A stretch of 64,000 nucleotides of DNA from assembly GCA_030323885.1 (NCBI GenBank), contig CM059191.1:1550001-1614000 (forward strand), in the 5' to 3' direction. Shown in pieces: positions 21,276 through 32,294 of the stretch. The stretch is from Branchipolynoe longqiensis. Taxonomy: Eukaryota > Annelida > Polychaeta > Phyllodocida > Polynoidae. Position numbers and translations under genes: made by a program. Below the pieces are notes generated by a model. That model made no database searches. It had not been told where the DNA came from and saw only the letters and a program-made list of their open reading frames with translations. Positions within the stretch are counted from its first letter, which is position 1, and every line of letters starts with the position of its first letter.

Positions 21276-22333
21276 GTTAACATGCACAATGTGGCCGAAG
21301 ACATAGATAAGAAGCATTAGCAGTGAATTGAATGTGTTAGTAAATACCTTTGATTGAAGAGCTTGATGAATTGCCTTTGCTGTCTGTAGTAATACAAGTG
21401 AACATGTGCAACAGTCATTTTGGTGTGCGCGTCCAAATGAGGGACACCACTGGCTTCAGTAGCAACATATTCTATTAAATTGACTTAGTACTGTCTTCTG
21501 TGTAGCAAGAAATGCTTAATAAGTGCAACAGAATTTGAGTTATGCGTATGCGGGTAATGCAGTACCTATCTGCTAATATACCCCAGGGAGTTTGACGCCC
21601 CTGTCTTGCAAAGTTATAAACCACTGCCTTGTGGTATAGATTCTTGATAGAACCAAAGGATTCTTGATAGAACCAAAGCAAACCCTAAAAGAAAACCATG
21701 CTTCCATGGCAGCGTTAAGGGTGGTTATGAAGGGAACTCCCAACATCTCCCGGCCAGCTACTGCAGGGACAAATAGTTTGCGCCTGTCTTGACATTTTCT
21801 TGCCGGTATGAGACCTCTATTTGCTCCCCGAGAGAGTGCTGCTAGTAACTTGCAAAAGCCAGCAGCACTTCACCACTTTGCAAGCAGCTTTTATGAAATG
21901 CCCAACCACACGAAATAGTGGCGGTTAAGAAATAATCAAAGCAGTCTTTGTCGCATTGCGACCGACAGCATGATGATGATGATGATGATGATTTGAGTTA
22001 AATATGTTAGGTAACATTTTAGTAAACGTCTTATTTGTTCAATATTATGCTTTAATCAAAGTAGGTGCTTCAAACAGCAATACATTTGACTAGTCTTACT
22101 TACAAGTCTTCTAAGATACCAATGCTGGGACTCAGTGGACCACTGATCAGGCTCCTGGTCCTGCTAGGGTGGGGATGAAGCACATTGCAACAATTTAGAA
22201 AACTGTTGTTGCATATGCCTACCTGCTAGAGTAATGGTGATAGCAAATTGCAGTGATAGCAAATTGAGTGGACAGTGTGCCCATAATATAATGCCAGTGA
22301 TATTGAAACACTGCAGTTAATGTGCCTGAAGAC
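21276..22333. other. Non-coding; partial unit of the tandem array
   Basis: 21276-21470 is a diverged copy of the b unit of the array at 22724-25426 (shared AGAAGCATTAG, CTTGATGAA, TGCTGTCTG-like, CATGTGC). The rest has no protein-like frame. An ATG/ATC trinucleotide repeat lies at about 21971-21992. Confidence 0.45.
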
Positions 22334-22723
22334 ATGGGACGTATTCGACTGGGCCTTTCCATGCAAATATCAAAATATTTCTTTACAAATTCCTATTCGC
22401 CTGGGACCAGAAGTGGGTTTCTATAAGTATGATTTGAATGTGTCTTGTGGCTCCATCGACAAGGTCATGTGGTGTATTTCAACATGGTTGATATGGAAAG
22501 GTTGAAAATTCATGTAGCTTCAGCCAATCAGAGCTGTTCTTTTCCATTGCAAATGATGGCACCCATGGCAGGGCAGCCATTTGCAATGGAAAAGAACAGC
22601 TCTGATTGGCTGAAACTACTGAAACCATTTGACTGGTCCTCTTTCCATTCGAAAACCAAGTTCACTGTGCAGGGGGGCAGAGCTTAAATTTTGCGGATGG
22701 AAAGGTCCCAGTCGAATACGTCC
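22334..22723. mobile_element. Fold-back MITE with internal palindrome
   Basis: Terminal inverted repeats of about 28 bases start GGACGTATTCGACTGGG on both sides and are flanked by AT dinucleotides. Inside, 22520-22555 and 22578-22613 form a perfect 36 bp inverted repeat around 22 bases. The related sequence at 21294-21312 (GAAGACATAGATAAGAAGC) shows the site without the insertion. No coding capacity. The superfamily is not determined. Confidence 0.7.
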
Positions 22724-23762
22724 ATAGATAAGGAGTACTAGCAGCAATTTTAGCGTACTGTTAAGTACCTTCTTCACTTGATAAGCTTAATGAAGTGCCG
22801 TTCCTCTCTGCAATAAAAAAAGTGTGCATGTAAGACTTTATGTTTACAGTAATAAATATATTAATGTTCAGAGCTACTTATCAAGGTTACAGAACGGATC
22901 AGGTTCAGTGGCCATTCTATGCAAATATATGGAACAAGTTGTTGGTGTAATCGATATTTTCTTCATTTAGGTCTAGATAAATGAAAATGTAGACAGATGT
23001 AGATTTAGATCTAGACATGTCTAGAGGTAGATCTTTTACTGTAGTTATTAGTTGCTATCTTAAGTTCATAGTTCTGCTCGTGAAGCCAGCGCAACATGTC
23101 AGATTGATATTACTTTTGTTTTAAAATCATTTTATTAATGATATTGCATTAAAAGGTCATTGTATATAAACTTATTTACTACTGACCAATGTGCCAATGA
23201 TATAATGTCAACACAGTATTGAGATTAGGCGGAAGCATGCTGAGCCCATAACCGATTAAAATTAGGCTGTTTGGAGAGCAAAACATGAACTTCATGTCAA
23301 TAATGGAATCAGCCTCCCGACCGTGTCACGATCAACATTCAGTTCCAGTGTCGCAAAACGGCGTGCGAGTAAAGTGATTTTCAACACAAACTTGAAACAC
23401 TGCAAAGAATGTCCCTTAAGAGATACAGAAGAAGCATTAGTAGCAAGTTTAGCGTGCTGTTAAGTACCTTCTTCACTTGAAGAACTTGATGAAGTGCCAT
23501 TGCTCTCTGCAAGAAGAAAAGTGTGCATGTGCGACTTTATGTTTACAGTAATAAATATATTAATGTTCAGAGCAACCTATCAAGGTTACAGAATGGCTCA
23601 GGTTCAGCAGCCATTGTATGCAAATATATGAAACAGGTTGTTGCTGTAATTGATATTTTCTTCATTTAGGTCTAGATAAATGTAAATTTAGACAGATGTA
23701 GATTTAGATCTAGACATGTCTAGAGGTAGATCTTTTACTTTAGTCATTACTTGCTATCTTAA

Positions 23763-24109
23763 AGCTGCAAAATCCGATGAAGTATCAAATTTTCAAAACC
23801 AAGCCAATTATCTAGATTTGATTTTACATAGCTAACTTAGATACTGATGCACTTATTAAGCATTTGTTTCTGCATAGAAGGCAATACTGAGTCAATTTAA
23901 AAGAACCTGTTACTGCAGAAGTCTATGGTGTCAGAGTTTTGTCAAGCTTGCCTAAACTAATTTTCCATGTTTGCACTCAAAATATCTAAAAGGTTTACCA
24001 TTTAAAATAAAATGAACTATTAACTAATGTAAAGTAGATATTAGTGATCGATCTAATATATTTATCTCAGAAAAAATTCAGAAATTCAAAACCATCGGAC
24101 TATGCAACT
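23763..24109. mobile_element. MITE with TTAA target duplication (piggyBac-like)
   Basis: It is flanked by TTAA at 23759-23762 and 24110-24113. The ends are inverted repeats AGCTGCAAAATCCGATG and AGTTGCATAGTCCGATG (right end reversed). The other array units have the empty site, ATCTTAAGTTCATAG. TTAA duplication is characteristic of piggyBac transposition. Diverged relatives seem to lie near 27690-27890 and 62130-62390. Confidence 0.8.
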
Positions 24110-24919
24110 TTAAGTTCATAGTTCTGCTTGTGAAGCCTGCGCAACATGTCAGATTGATATTACTTTTGTTTTAAAATCATTTTATTAATGTTATTGCATT
24201 AAAAGGTCATTGTATATAAACTTATTTACCACTGACCAATGCACCAATGATATAATGTCAGCAAAGTATTGAAATTAGGCGGAAGCGCGCTGGGCCCATA
24301 ACCTATTAAAATTAGGCTGTTTGGAGAGCAAAACATGAATTTCATGTCAATAACTGAATCAGCCTCCCTAGCGCCTTTATTTTCTGTAAACCGTGTCACG
24401 ATCAACATTCAGTTCCAGTGTCGCAAAACGGCGTGCGAGTAAAGTGATTTTCAACACAAAATTGAAAGACTGCAAAGAATGTCCCTGAAGAGATACAGAA
24501 GAAGCATTAGTAGCAAGTTTAGCATGCTGTTAATTACCTTCTTCACTTGAAGAACTTGATGAAGTGCCATTGCTCTCTGCAGTAAGAAAAGTGTGCATGT
24601 GCGACTTTATGTTTACAGTAATAAATATATTAATGTTCAGAGCAACTTATCAAGGTTACAGAATGGATCAGGTTCAGCAGCCGTTGTATGCAAATATATG
24701 GAACAAGTTGTTGGTGTAATTGATATTTTCTTCATTTAGGTCTAGATAAATGTAAATTTAGGCAGATGTAGATTTAGATCTAGACATGTCTAGAGATAGA
24801 TCTTTTACTGTAGTTAGTAGTTGCTATCTTAAGTTCATAGTTCTGCTCGTGAAGCCAGTGCAACATGTCAGATTGATATTACTTTTGTTTTAAAATCATT
24901 TTATTAATGATATTGCATT

Positions 24920-25380
24920 GGTCGTAATGTTTGCATTGCGCTTGATTTGTGGCGGAGGAGTACCCCCACCCTCTTCTTCCCTGCCGCGGCCGTTGACCGT
25001 TGGGTTACATAATGCCCCCCCGACTCCCCCCGGGTCCCTGCCTTATAACCCGGGCCCGCTGCTGTCTCCAGCCACCCCGCCTCCAGCCGCTTCCAGTAGC
25101 GCTCCCCTGCCTTATTTCTTCCACCCACCTACCCATACTTCCTCTCTCTTTCCTTTCCTGGGGTGGAGGGCTCTTCGGGGTTCCTTCTTCCCCCTTGACT
25201 TTCTCTTGATGAACATTATTTGTCCTCTTTATTCTTTATTCTTCTTGCTGATCTATTTGTCCTCATTTATATCATTGTACTTTATTCATTTGCACTGCCT
25301 GTATCACTGTATTATCTCGCACTCTCAATAAAGTGCTCTTATTTCCACCCCCACCTCCTCTTCCTCCTTCGCTGCATATC
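24920..25380 (+). mobile_element. Solo A-B remnant of a split-repeat YR element
   Basis: It starts GGTCGTAATGTTTGCATTGC, like the A repeats of the element at 34133-37858, with TTATAA at 25043-25048. From 25162 it reads GGTGGAGGGCTCTTCGGGG, the B start, and it ends after AATAAA (25327-25332). Thus only one A and one B are present, with no internal region. The other array units give the empty site GATATTGCATTAAAAGG. It is the YR-element counterpart of a solo LTR, presumably formed by recombination or from an A2-B2 unit. Confidence 0.75.
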
Positions 25381-25426
25381 AAAAGGTCATTGTATATAAA
25401 CTTATTTACTACTGACCAATGCACCA

Positions 25427-25926
25427 NNNNNNNNNNNNNNNNNNNNNNNNNNNNNNNNNNNNNNNNNNNNNNNNNNNNNNNNNNNNNNNNNNNNNNNNNN
25501 NNNNNNNNNNNNNNNNNNNNNNNNNNNNNNNNNNNNNNNNNNNNNNNNNNNNNNNNNNNNNNNNNNNNNNNNNNNNNNNNNNNNNNNNNNNNNNNNNNNN
25601 NNNNNNNNNNNNNNNNNNNNNNNNNNNNNNNNNNNNNNNNNNNNNNNNNNNNNNNNNNNNNNNNNNNNNNNNNNNNNNNNNNNNNNNNNNNNNNNNNNNN
25701 NNNNNNNNNNNNNNNNNNNNNNNNNNNNNNNNNNNNNNNNNNNNNNNNNNNNNNNNNNNNNNNNNNNNNNNNNNNNNNNNNNNNNNNNNNNNNNNNNNNN
25801 NNNNNNNNNNNNNNNNNNNNNNNNNNNNNNNNNNNNNNNNNNNNNNNNNNNNNNNNNNNNNNNNNNNNNNNNNNNNNNNNNNNNNNNNNNNNNNNNNNNN
25901 NNNNNNNNNNNNNNNNNNNNNNNNNN
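25427..25926. other. Assembly gap (500 N)
   Basis: Unknown bases. To the left is an unfinished array unit, to the right the C-terminus of a YR, so the body of a YR element is probably hidden or collapsed here. Confidence 0.95.
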
Positions 25927-26053
25927 AGAGGAAATTAAGGTACGGGGGGACTGGGCATCCGACACAGTTTACGCATATCTGAAAACCCCCTTATCTGTCC
26001 GGATTATGGACGACATGAGGGTTGCAGCCACCTTGTGCTCCAAGACGGCTTGA
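25927..26053 (+). pseudogene. C-terminal end of a tyrosine recombinase
   Basis: Forty-one codons before a stop at 26051-26053 include GDWASDTVYAYLKTP and MDDMRVAATL, matching the end of the YR at 43626-44566 (GDWKSDAVFQYLALS, LDMRVALQL). The Tyr in VYAYL is the likely nucleophile. The rest lies in the gap, so integrity cannot be judged. Confidence 0.7.
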
Positions 26054-26085
26054 TTGGTTTGGGTGGGAGTCGTGCGGCTCCCTTT

Positions 26086-26443
26086 GGCATTTATCGCTCA
26101 GCCCGGAGTCAATAAACGAACCAACCCAATCTGCCGTCTCTCTCTTCAATTCGTAGGGGAGGCTTATATTATATATAATCTATTATATACATATAAACGC
26201 TTGGAGAATTAGTTATTATTTATTAGTGTCGATTCTAACTACTGAATATTGGCCAATCGGCGTCGTCCGCTGTCCCTTGCTGCGCTGCTGCGGCCCTCGA
26301 CGCGGCCCGATCGGTTTGAATCGTCACTTGCCTCCTGTTTTTTGCTTTTTATTAGGTAGGGCATTTATCGCTCAGCCCGGAGTCAATAAACGAACCAACC
26401 CAATCTGCCGTCTCTCTCTTCAATTCGTAGGGGAGGCTTATAT
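26086..26443 (+). repeat. Split direct repeats B1-A2-B2 of a YR element
   Basis: 26086-26169 and 26360-26443 are 84-base direct repeats, apparently identical, containing AATAAA (26111-26116) and starting GGCATTTATCGCTCAGCC. They follow the YR stop at 26053 by 32 bases. Between them A2 (26170-26359) opens with a hairpin (TATATAAT-CT-ATTATATA, 26172-26189). A2 contains CGATCGGTTTGAATCGTCAC, which recurs reversed at the right edge of the window. Confidence 0.75.
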
Positions 26444-26804
26444 AATATATATATATACATAATTGTCTGCCGTAAGTGAGTCAGGATAATGACAAGGCGA
26501 GCGGTGGCGCCACCATCGGAGCTGAGGCGAGTAGGTTTGAGCAGTAGATGAGTAGTCCGAGGCTCAACCACCCGATTACTGGTGGGTGGGTGTGAGGAGC
26601 GAGTATAGAATTCCGGGTTATTATACTCGAATAATTCTTATACAGCATATATATACACATATATGTTTGTATATTAGCTACATGAATTAACCAAGAGAAG
26701 TTTCAATCACGGATGATTGGTCTTCCTCATTCCACTGCTCCTTGCCCTATCCTAGTAATCCTTAGTGTCATGTGAGGTAACAACAAGTGTAAATTTCTAA
26801 ATAA

Positions 26805-26882
26805 TTAGGTTGACTCTGCCAGGGTTCGAACCGCCTCTGAAGCCAGTACTCAACTTAGTCTGCCATCTCATTTGGCTACAAT
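26805..26882 (-). repeat. tRNA-like SINE head
   Basis: On the - strand a B box GCGGTTCGAACCCTGG (26819-26834) is followed by CAGAGTCAACC, as in the copy at 2414-2495. The upstream half resembles a decayed tRNA with TGGCAGACTAAGTTGAG. It is not an intact tRNA gene. Confidence 0.5.
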
Positions 26883-27161
26883 GTGAAATGAACAATATAT
26901 CTCAATATTGCAATGCACTTCGCCATGCTTGGGGATTAGTTTGTTGGCTCTGTGTGTGTGGGTGCTGGATTTGGTTTATTTTTTAAACACCTGACAAGAA
27001 ATCACAGAGACTTACACACTCACTAAATCTAAACCTCCCACGGCGCCAACTATAACATAATTCACCACTGACGCCCATATCAAACCTAATCTAACTGTAA
27101 TAACGTCGCATAGTTTTTTGGTTTTGAACTTTTATATATTTTCTTTTAGATACATATATTA

Positions 27162-27622
27162 AGGGCCTGTCACACTTGACCGGATTGAGGAAACGGATTG
27201 AAATGGAAGAAAGTCTGCTGATATCCGGCAAAGTCCAGTTTGTGTCCGTTGCATATCCATTGATATCCCCCATTGATATCCGGCCTGATCCGTTACAAGT
27301 TTTGAGCATGCACAAAACTTGTAATGGATTGCACCGGACTGATGTAGGTGGTTATTATCCATTACAGTCTGTTCCCCGTCCATTCCCGTCCATTACATAT
27401 CCATTACACATCAGTTGCCGTTTGTTATAGTTCTTTTTGTATACTGAATTGTCTGTTGATCGTTAGATATGTTATCAACCATTACCATCTGTTACCCATC
27501 CGTTACCATCTGTTACCCGTCCATTACATAATCGATACATTTCAAGCCTGAATCACACCGGATTAGAATATTTTTGTCCGTTTCAATATGTTTCCTCAAT
27601 CCGGTAAAGTGTGACAGGGCCC
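27162..27622. mobile_element. MITE with TTA duplication (PIF/Harbinger-like)
   Basis: Inverted ends of about 45 bases (GGGCCTGTCACACTT, then ACCGGATTGAGGAAAC) are flanked by TTA at 27159-27161 and 27623-27625. The interior is made of repeated ATATCCATTAC/CCGTTACCATCTG-type motifs in one direction. A three-base TTA/TAA duplication is typical of PIF/Harbinger. No protein frame. Confidence 0.7.
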
Positions 27623-28026
27623 TTAGGTTGAGCATTATGACTTAGCTTGCTTCAGTCTGGAGTAATACTTATAATAACTGGCTAACTTTGGAGGTATTTA
27701 AAGTAAAATCATTCAAGTTGCCATATTAATTAGGTCCGGATGTTAACTATCGAAACCAGCGACTTTTGATATTCTGATCCTCAAGTAAATTATTAATGAG
27801 CAGACCACTAAATGTAAAATATAGGTTCAAATTATAGACAAGCTTTTTCAGGTTTTAATATATCATAGTTTAGCCAGATTATGCAACCTTAAAGTCGCCG
27901 GCTATACCGCACCCAGATACAAACGAATCCAGCATCAAAAGCTCTCCAAACATACCTTTGCTTAGTTTGTTCAGTTCATGCCACTGAGGGGAAGCCATGG
28001 TAACTACCAAGATGGCAACCACAGAA

Positions 28027-28046
28027 GAAGGGAACAAAAAAAAAAT

Positions 28047-28084
<38 letters not shown>

Positions 28085-28245
28085 AAAAAAAAAAAAATAA
28101 AAAAAATAAAAAAGAAAAAAAAAAAAAAAAAAACAAATAAAAAATAAAAAGAAAAAAAAAAAAAAAAAAAAAAATAAAAAAAAAAAAACAAAAAAAAAAA
28201 AAAAAAATAAATAAAAGAAATAAAAAAACAAAAAAAAAAAAAACA
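28027..28245 (+). repeat. Long A-rich low-complexity tract
   Basis: About 220 bases are almost only A with scattered T, G and C. It may be an expanded poly(A) tail of a retroelement or an unreliable stretch of assembly. The reverse-strand frames over it (poly-Phe) are meaningless. Confidence 0.9.
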
Positions 28246-28639
28246 AAAGCTCTCAATTAAACTTTTAAAGTCTATTAATCTACATGATTTAATCAATTAT
28301 TCACATAAAAAGTAGCTGGTTATGATAAATAAACATTTGAACTTTATATTTATCATTTTAGATTGCAATTTCTAACACTTATTTCTCTATATGGTTGTCT
28401 AAAAGTGTCAGTGCTGCTGGACTAAATAAAACACAACAGAAGCAAACAATGTCAGCACTCTCCCCTCACATATCTAGTTGCATAAACTGAAAACTGGCAA
28501 ACATATGCTTGGAGAGCATTTGTCGGAGTACGGGTAGTGTCTCAGCGACCTATATCTGGTCCCTTTAACACCGACATCAAATCTCACAAAACTACAACAC
28601 ACCCATGCTACTTCGCCACCCCAAACAGGCTTCTCACTT

Positions 28640-28735
28640 ACACAACTCATGCCTGGACCTCCTGATATGGACTTCCTGATGTGACCTTAGAAGTTGCCAG
28701 GATGCAAAACCCCAACAAACAAACACGCCTGTACC
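28640..28735 (+). repeat. SINE 3' end (family A)
   Basis: CTGATGTGACCTTAGAAGTT, then GCCAGGATGCAAAACC and an AACAAACAAACAC tail match the 3' end of the SINE at 39525-39871 on the opposite strand. Confidence 0.6.
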
Positions 28736-28876
28736 TTCCTGAAACAAACCTCTTAGTCTACCCCCCCGCCCCCCCGCCTAACTCCGTACCCATGTACATT
28801 CTATATCATTGTAGTGTATAATTGCATCTGTCAGTGGAAGACTAGTGTCTTAGAGCTGACAAAATCTACAGAGGAA

Positions 28877-29195
28877 TATAGTATAGTTATACGAGTCTTA
28901 CCTGGGTATAGATGATGGATAACTGTTGTTTTCCCGAGGTATAAGCCTCAGGTAGACGTGGGCTAGGGAGAAGGAAGCATATCCGGGTCCAGCAATCTTT
29001 ACCTACTTATTCAGGATAAAAATGATCTTTCAATACAATGGATACTATGATTTTCCCGTAATGGTACACCAACGGAATAGACGTGGTAGGGTGTGGTGGG
29101 CGGGCCATAGCCCACGTCTACCCGAGGCTTATACCTCGGGAAAACAACAGTTATCCATCATCTATAGCCAGGTAAGACTCGTATAACTATACTAT
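28877..29195. mobile_element. Fold-back of DIRS-ITR-like sequence
   Basis: Arms of about 87 bases (28877-28963 and 29109-29195) are near-perfect inverted repeats around 145 bases. The inner part of each arm (CCCGAGGTATAAGCCTCAGG, GTGGGCTAGGGAGAAGGAAG) resembles the ITR of the adjoining DIRS element (29199-29239, 38011-38051). It looks like a DIRS derivative whose interior was deleted. Its right end lies 3 bases from the DIRS left end. Confidence 0.7.
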
Positions 29196-29352
29196 TTTAC
29201 CTCGGTATACAGCCTCAGGCTAGCCTCAGGCTAGGGAGACTTTTACATAATTCATTTTTATCCTTAATTTCATTCATTCTTATTATAACATGTTTATGTG
29301 TCATTGTATTAGTAATTGTATCATTCAAAGTTTTTGTTCTCACCTATTCTTG

Positions 29353-30492
29353 TTAGTTGGTGAGCAGGCGCTTTGCAATGCCGGTAGGCTTTTCTAGTCG
29401 TTTGTTGTAATGTTTTGCAAACGACTTAGCTATTTTCCAGCCTGCATGCGCTAGTATTCTTTTTACAGAAATGCCGAGCAAACGTGCCTTGGACACCATG
29501 GCACCTCTGGTTGAGTGGGAAGAGTATTTGCCCGTATCCACTCCAGCCAATTTCAACACCGTGATTGTCCATCTGGCAAGGGTGTCTCTTGAAATTGCCT
29601 TATGTGGCTTTATGAAGCTCACTAATAATTGTTGTGATGCACGTAAGTCCTTTGTCTTGGATATATAAGCCTGTATGGCTGACACAACACATAATTTCCG
29701 ATCATTTGGGAAATAGTCTAAGTGAACCGTAGATAAAGGGTCACCTAATGTGTTCGATTTGAGCAATCGTGCTAAATCAAACGTAGCTTGTTTCTTGTCT
29801 ATTTCTAATCCAGTTAAGGTTAAAGCAACAATCGTTTGTCCTCTGTGTCCCGCTACTAATAGTAACAAGACCGCGACCTTAAACCCTAATTGTTTTATAT
29901 CTAACAAAGAGTTGTGAGGCCAAGCCTGAAACAACTTAAATACTATAGAAACATCCCAAAAGCGACTATACTTTGGTTTTGGAGGATTCCTTTGATAAAT
30001 TGACCGAAGTAGATAATGAAGGACATAATGTTTACCAACTGTTTCTCCCTCAATTCTAGGTAATATAATTGATAACACGCATCTAGCCGCATTGACCGCC
30101 CCAAACCCTAGTCCCTCATCCTCTAGAGATCGAAGAAAATGGGCTACTTGTGCAATTGTCGGATTTGTTGGCTTGACTTTCATTAGCAAACAATGTACAC
30201 CCCATTTCTTTAAATATGTTGTGTACATTTTGACAGTTCCTGGCCTCCATGCATCGGCTACTATTCTGTCTTCAGTAATTTTATCCAATCCAAATTGCTG
30301 TAGTTGTTTCCTTAGAAAAGGAATGCCAATAGGGGTGTCGCTGACACATCGCCGTGAACCACTAGCGGGCCGTGGTGCGTTAGGTTCCCGGCTTTTCTGG
30401 GGAATCGTATATGTTATTTTGCCAGTTATGAAACTGCTGGCAGCCAAGGTTGCGTGTCCCAATCGGGCACAATCAGTATGGCGTGTGTCCAC
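29353..30492 (-). CDS. DIRS tyrosine recombinase
   Basis: This 379-codon open frame has the full YR set: first Arg in LLLLVAGHRGQTIVALT, box II SSHSTRGAMVSKA (His-x-x-Arg), then AHAGWKIAKSFAKHYNKR with the Tyr nucleophile. The N-terminal helical domain (AWRPGTVKMYTTYLKKWG) is present. Its first 67 bases overlap the RNase H frame, as in DIRS1-type elements. It would integrate circular element DNA without target duplication. No ATG near the 5' end is obvious; the frame opens with GTG, so expression may depend on the upstream frame. Confidence 0.85.
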   Translation of the reverse strand: MDTRHTDCARLGHATLAASSFITGKITYTIPQKSREPNAPRPASGSRRCVSDTPIGIPFLRKQLQQFGLDKITEDRIVADAWRPGTVKMYTTYLKKWGVHCLLMKVKPTNPTIAQVAHFLRSLEDEGLGFGAVNAARCVLSIILPRIEGETVGKHYVLHYLLRSIYQRNPPKPKYSRFWDVSIVFKLFQAWPHNSLLDIKQLGFKVAVLLLLVAGHRGQTIVALTLTGLEIDKKQATFDLARLLKSNTLGDPLSTVHLDYFPNDRKLCVVSAIQAYISKTKDLRASQQLLVSFIKPHKAISRDTLARWTITVLKLAGVDTGKYSSHSTRGAMVSKARLLGISVKRILAHAGWKIAKSFAKHYNKRLEKPTGIAKRLLTN

Positions 30493-32294
30493 TCCATGCT
30501 GATTTTTCTCACCACTCGGCTGATAATGCTAAATGGTGGGAAAATATAGAAATAATTATTTGCCCAGGTAATAGCAAATGCATCAACTTTCCAAGCATCC
30601 GGTTCGGGATGCCAAGAAACATAACAGGGCAACTTGTTATTGTTTCGTGATGCAAACAAGTCAACTTTAGGTGTACCCCATTTTGCACAAATAAAGTTAA
30701 ACAAAGGTGTAGAGAGGGACCATTCTAAATGGTCATGGAATTTTCTACTCTTATGGTCTGCAAGTGTATTTTGTGACCCTGGGATATGCGCTACAGTCAG
30801 CCAGACTTGTTGAGCCTGTGCCCAGTTCCAAATCAGTTTAGATAACTGATTGCAAGGCTTTGATTTTGTTCCACCCATGTTACGGATATATGCCATAGCA
30901 GTAGTGTTATCAGTTAGTATTCTAACTTGTAATTTAGTTATCTTTACTAAGCTACATAGCCCCAGATAAATAGCACGCAATTTTAGCGCATTAATGCGGT
31001 CTGACCTTTCATCATCTAGCCATCTACCTCCTGTTGCTACCCCATCTCGATGGGCTCCCCAACCTTCTAGCGAAGCGTCAGTGGTAATTACTGTATTTGG
31101 TTCCGCCATGCGGATTGGATTTGGTGAATTTGCTATATGTTGCATCCACCATCCAATATCCTGTAACCCTTCTTCAGAAATAAACATCTTTCGTTCAAAA
31201 TTGCCTTTAGTCCGTGCTAACGCTATTTTTTTTTATCTATTTCTAGAGATTTAATATGGGCTTTTCCATATAGAATAGGGGGTGCATAAGATATCATTAT
31301 CCCGATAAGGACTGCGACCTGTCTAATCTTAGGTTTCGGTAACTTAAGAAGCTGGGTCGCTGTGGTCATAAACTTAGTTAGTTTCTGTTCTGTTATCGAC
31401 ACAGTGAGGGACCGTGTATCAATCGACACTGTGAGGGACAGTGTATCAAGGATAAACCCGTGTATCAAGGATAAACACTAAACATTTAGGTTGTTTTGTT
31501 GGTTTAAGCACTGACTTATGTGGATGTACATAAAACCCTAATTTAGTGAGTAATGCACATAAATCCAAAACTGCGTTTACACAATCAATTTGTGTTGACG
31601 CCATTATAAAGGAATCATCTATGTAAGGGAACATTATGTGACCATTCCGCGCCATAACTGAGAAGACAGGCTTTAGCAGTTTAGTGAACAAACGAGGGGC
31701 ACAAGCTAAGCCATTCGGCATGCAGGTAAACTCATAGAGTTGGTCATTCCAAAGAAAGCAGAGAAATTTCCGGTGTTGTTCCGCTATGGGAACCGTGTAG
31801 TATGCATCTTGTAAGTCAACACTAGCCATCCATGCGTCTGGTGTAATCAGATCTCGTGCCGTATCTAGCGAGAACATTTTAAAATGTCGATATTCGATCA
31901 TTTTATTAAGGGTCATTAAATCCAAGATCATTCGAACGTCCCCGTTAGGTTTTGGTCTTGAGAAGATGTTTGAAATAAACTCTCCTGGGCAGTGTGTTAC
32001 TTTTTGTATAATTCCTTTATCAAAGAATTTGTGTACCTGTTCAGTTAGTGCCTCTCGTTCCAGTGGTTCAATTTTATAGGGAAAAGGAACTCTCCCTTGT
32101 ACCGGAATTTGTATGAAGGGAATTTGAACACCTTTAACTATATTTAAAATATCTTGGTCACTGGTAATTTTGTTCCATTCAGAAAAATGGTTATTAATAT
32201 TGCCAGCCACAAAGTTGCTTACAGTTTGTGTGGTTTTAGAGGCCGCGGGGACTTGTAAAGTCTGTGTTTGGGCCTCTACTTGGACCCGCCCCAT
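30426..32294 (-). pseudogene. DIRS RT-RNase H with C-terminal DIRS-specific domain
   Basis: ATG at 32294 lies inside the gag end. RT blocks: DVRMILDLMTLNK, MASVDLQDAYYTVPI, MPNGLACAPRLFTKLL and active site FPYIDDSFIMA. Near 31400-31470 two short tandem duplications (GATACACGG-type units) break the frame, and a 9-base A run at about 31222-31230 (- strand) breaks it again. RNase H follows in 31187-30426 (TTDASLEGWGAHRDG, ILTDNTTAMAYI, HIPGSQNTLAD). The region KVDLFASRNNNKLPCYVSW to DWDTQPWLP is the conserved domain usually described as methyltransferase-like in DIRS elements. Confidence 0.8.

Larger units (their letters stand above)
22724..25426 (+). repeat. Tandem array of about 0.7-0.8 kb units (a/b segments)
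   Basis: Segment b (AGAAGCATTAGTAGCAAGTT through TCTAGAGGTAGATCTTTTAC) occurs at about 22724-23060, 23425-23760 and 24486-24830. Segment a (AAGTTCATAGTTCTGCTCGT through CACTGCAAAGAATGTCCC) occurs at about 23062-23424 and 24111-24485 and begins again at 24831. The units are only slightly diverged. The third a unit is split by the solo A-B element at 24920-25380 and then runs into the gap. Non-coding satellite-like sequence. Confidence 0.8.

Noticed and set aside
27879..28296. Long poly-Phe frames on the - strand
   Set aside because: They are translations of the A-rich tract at 28027-28245.
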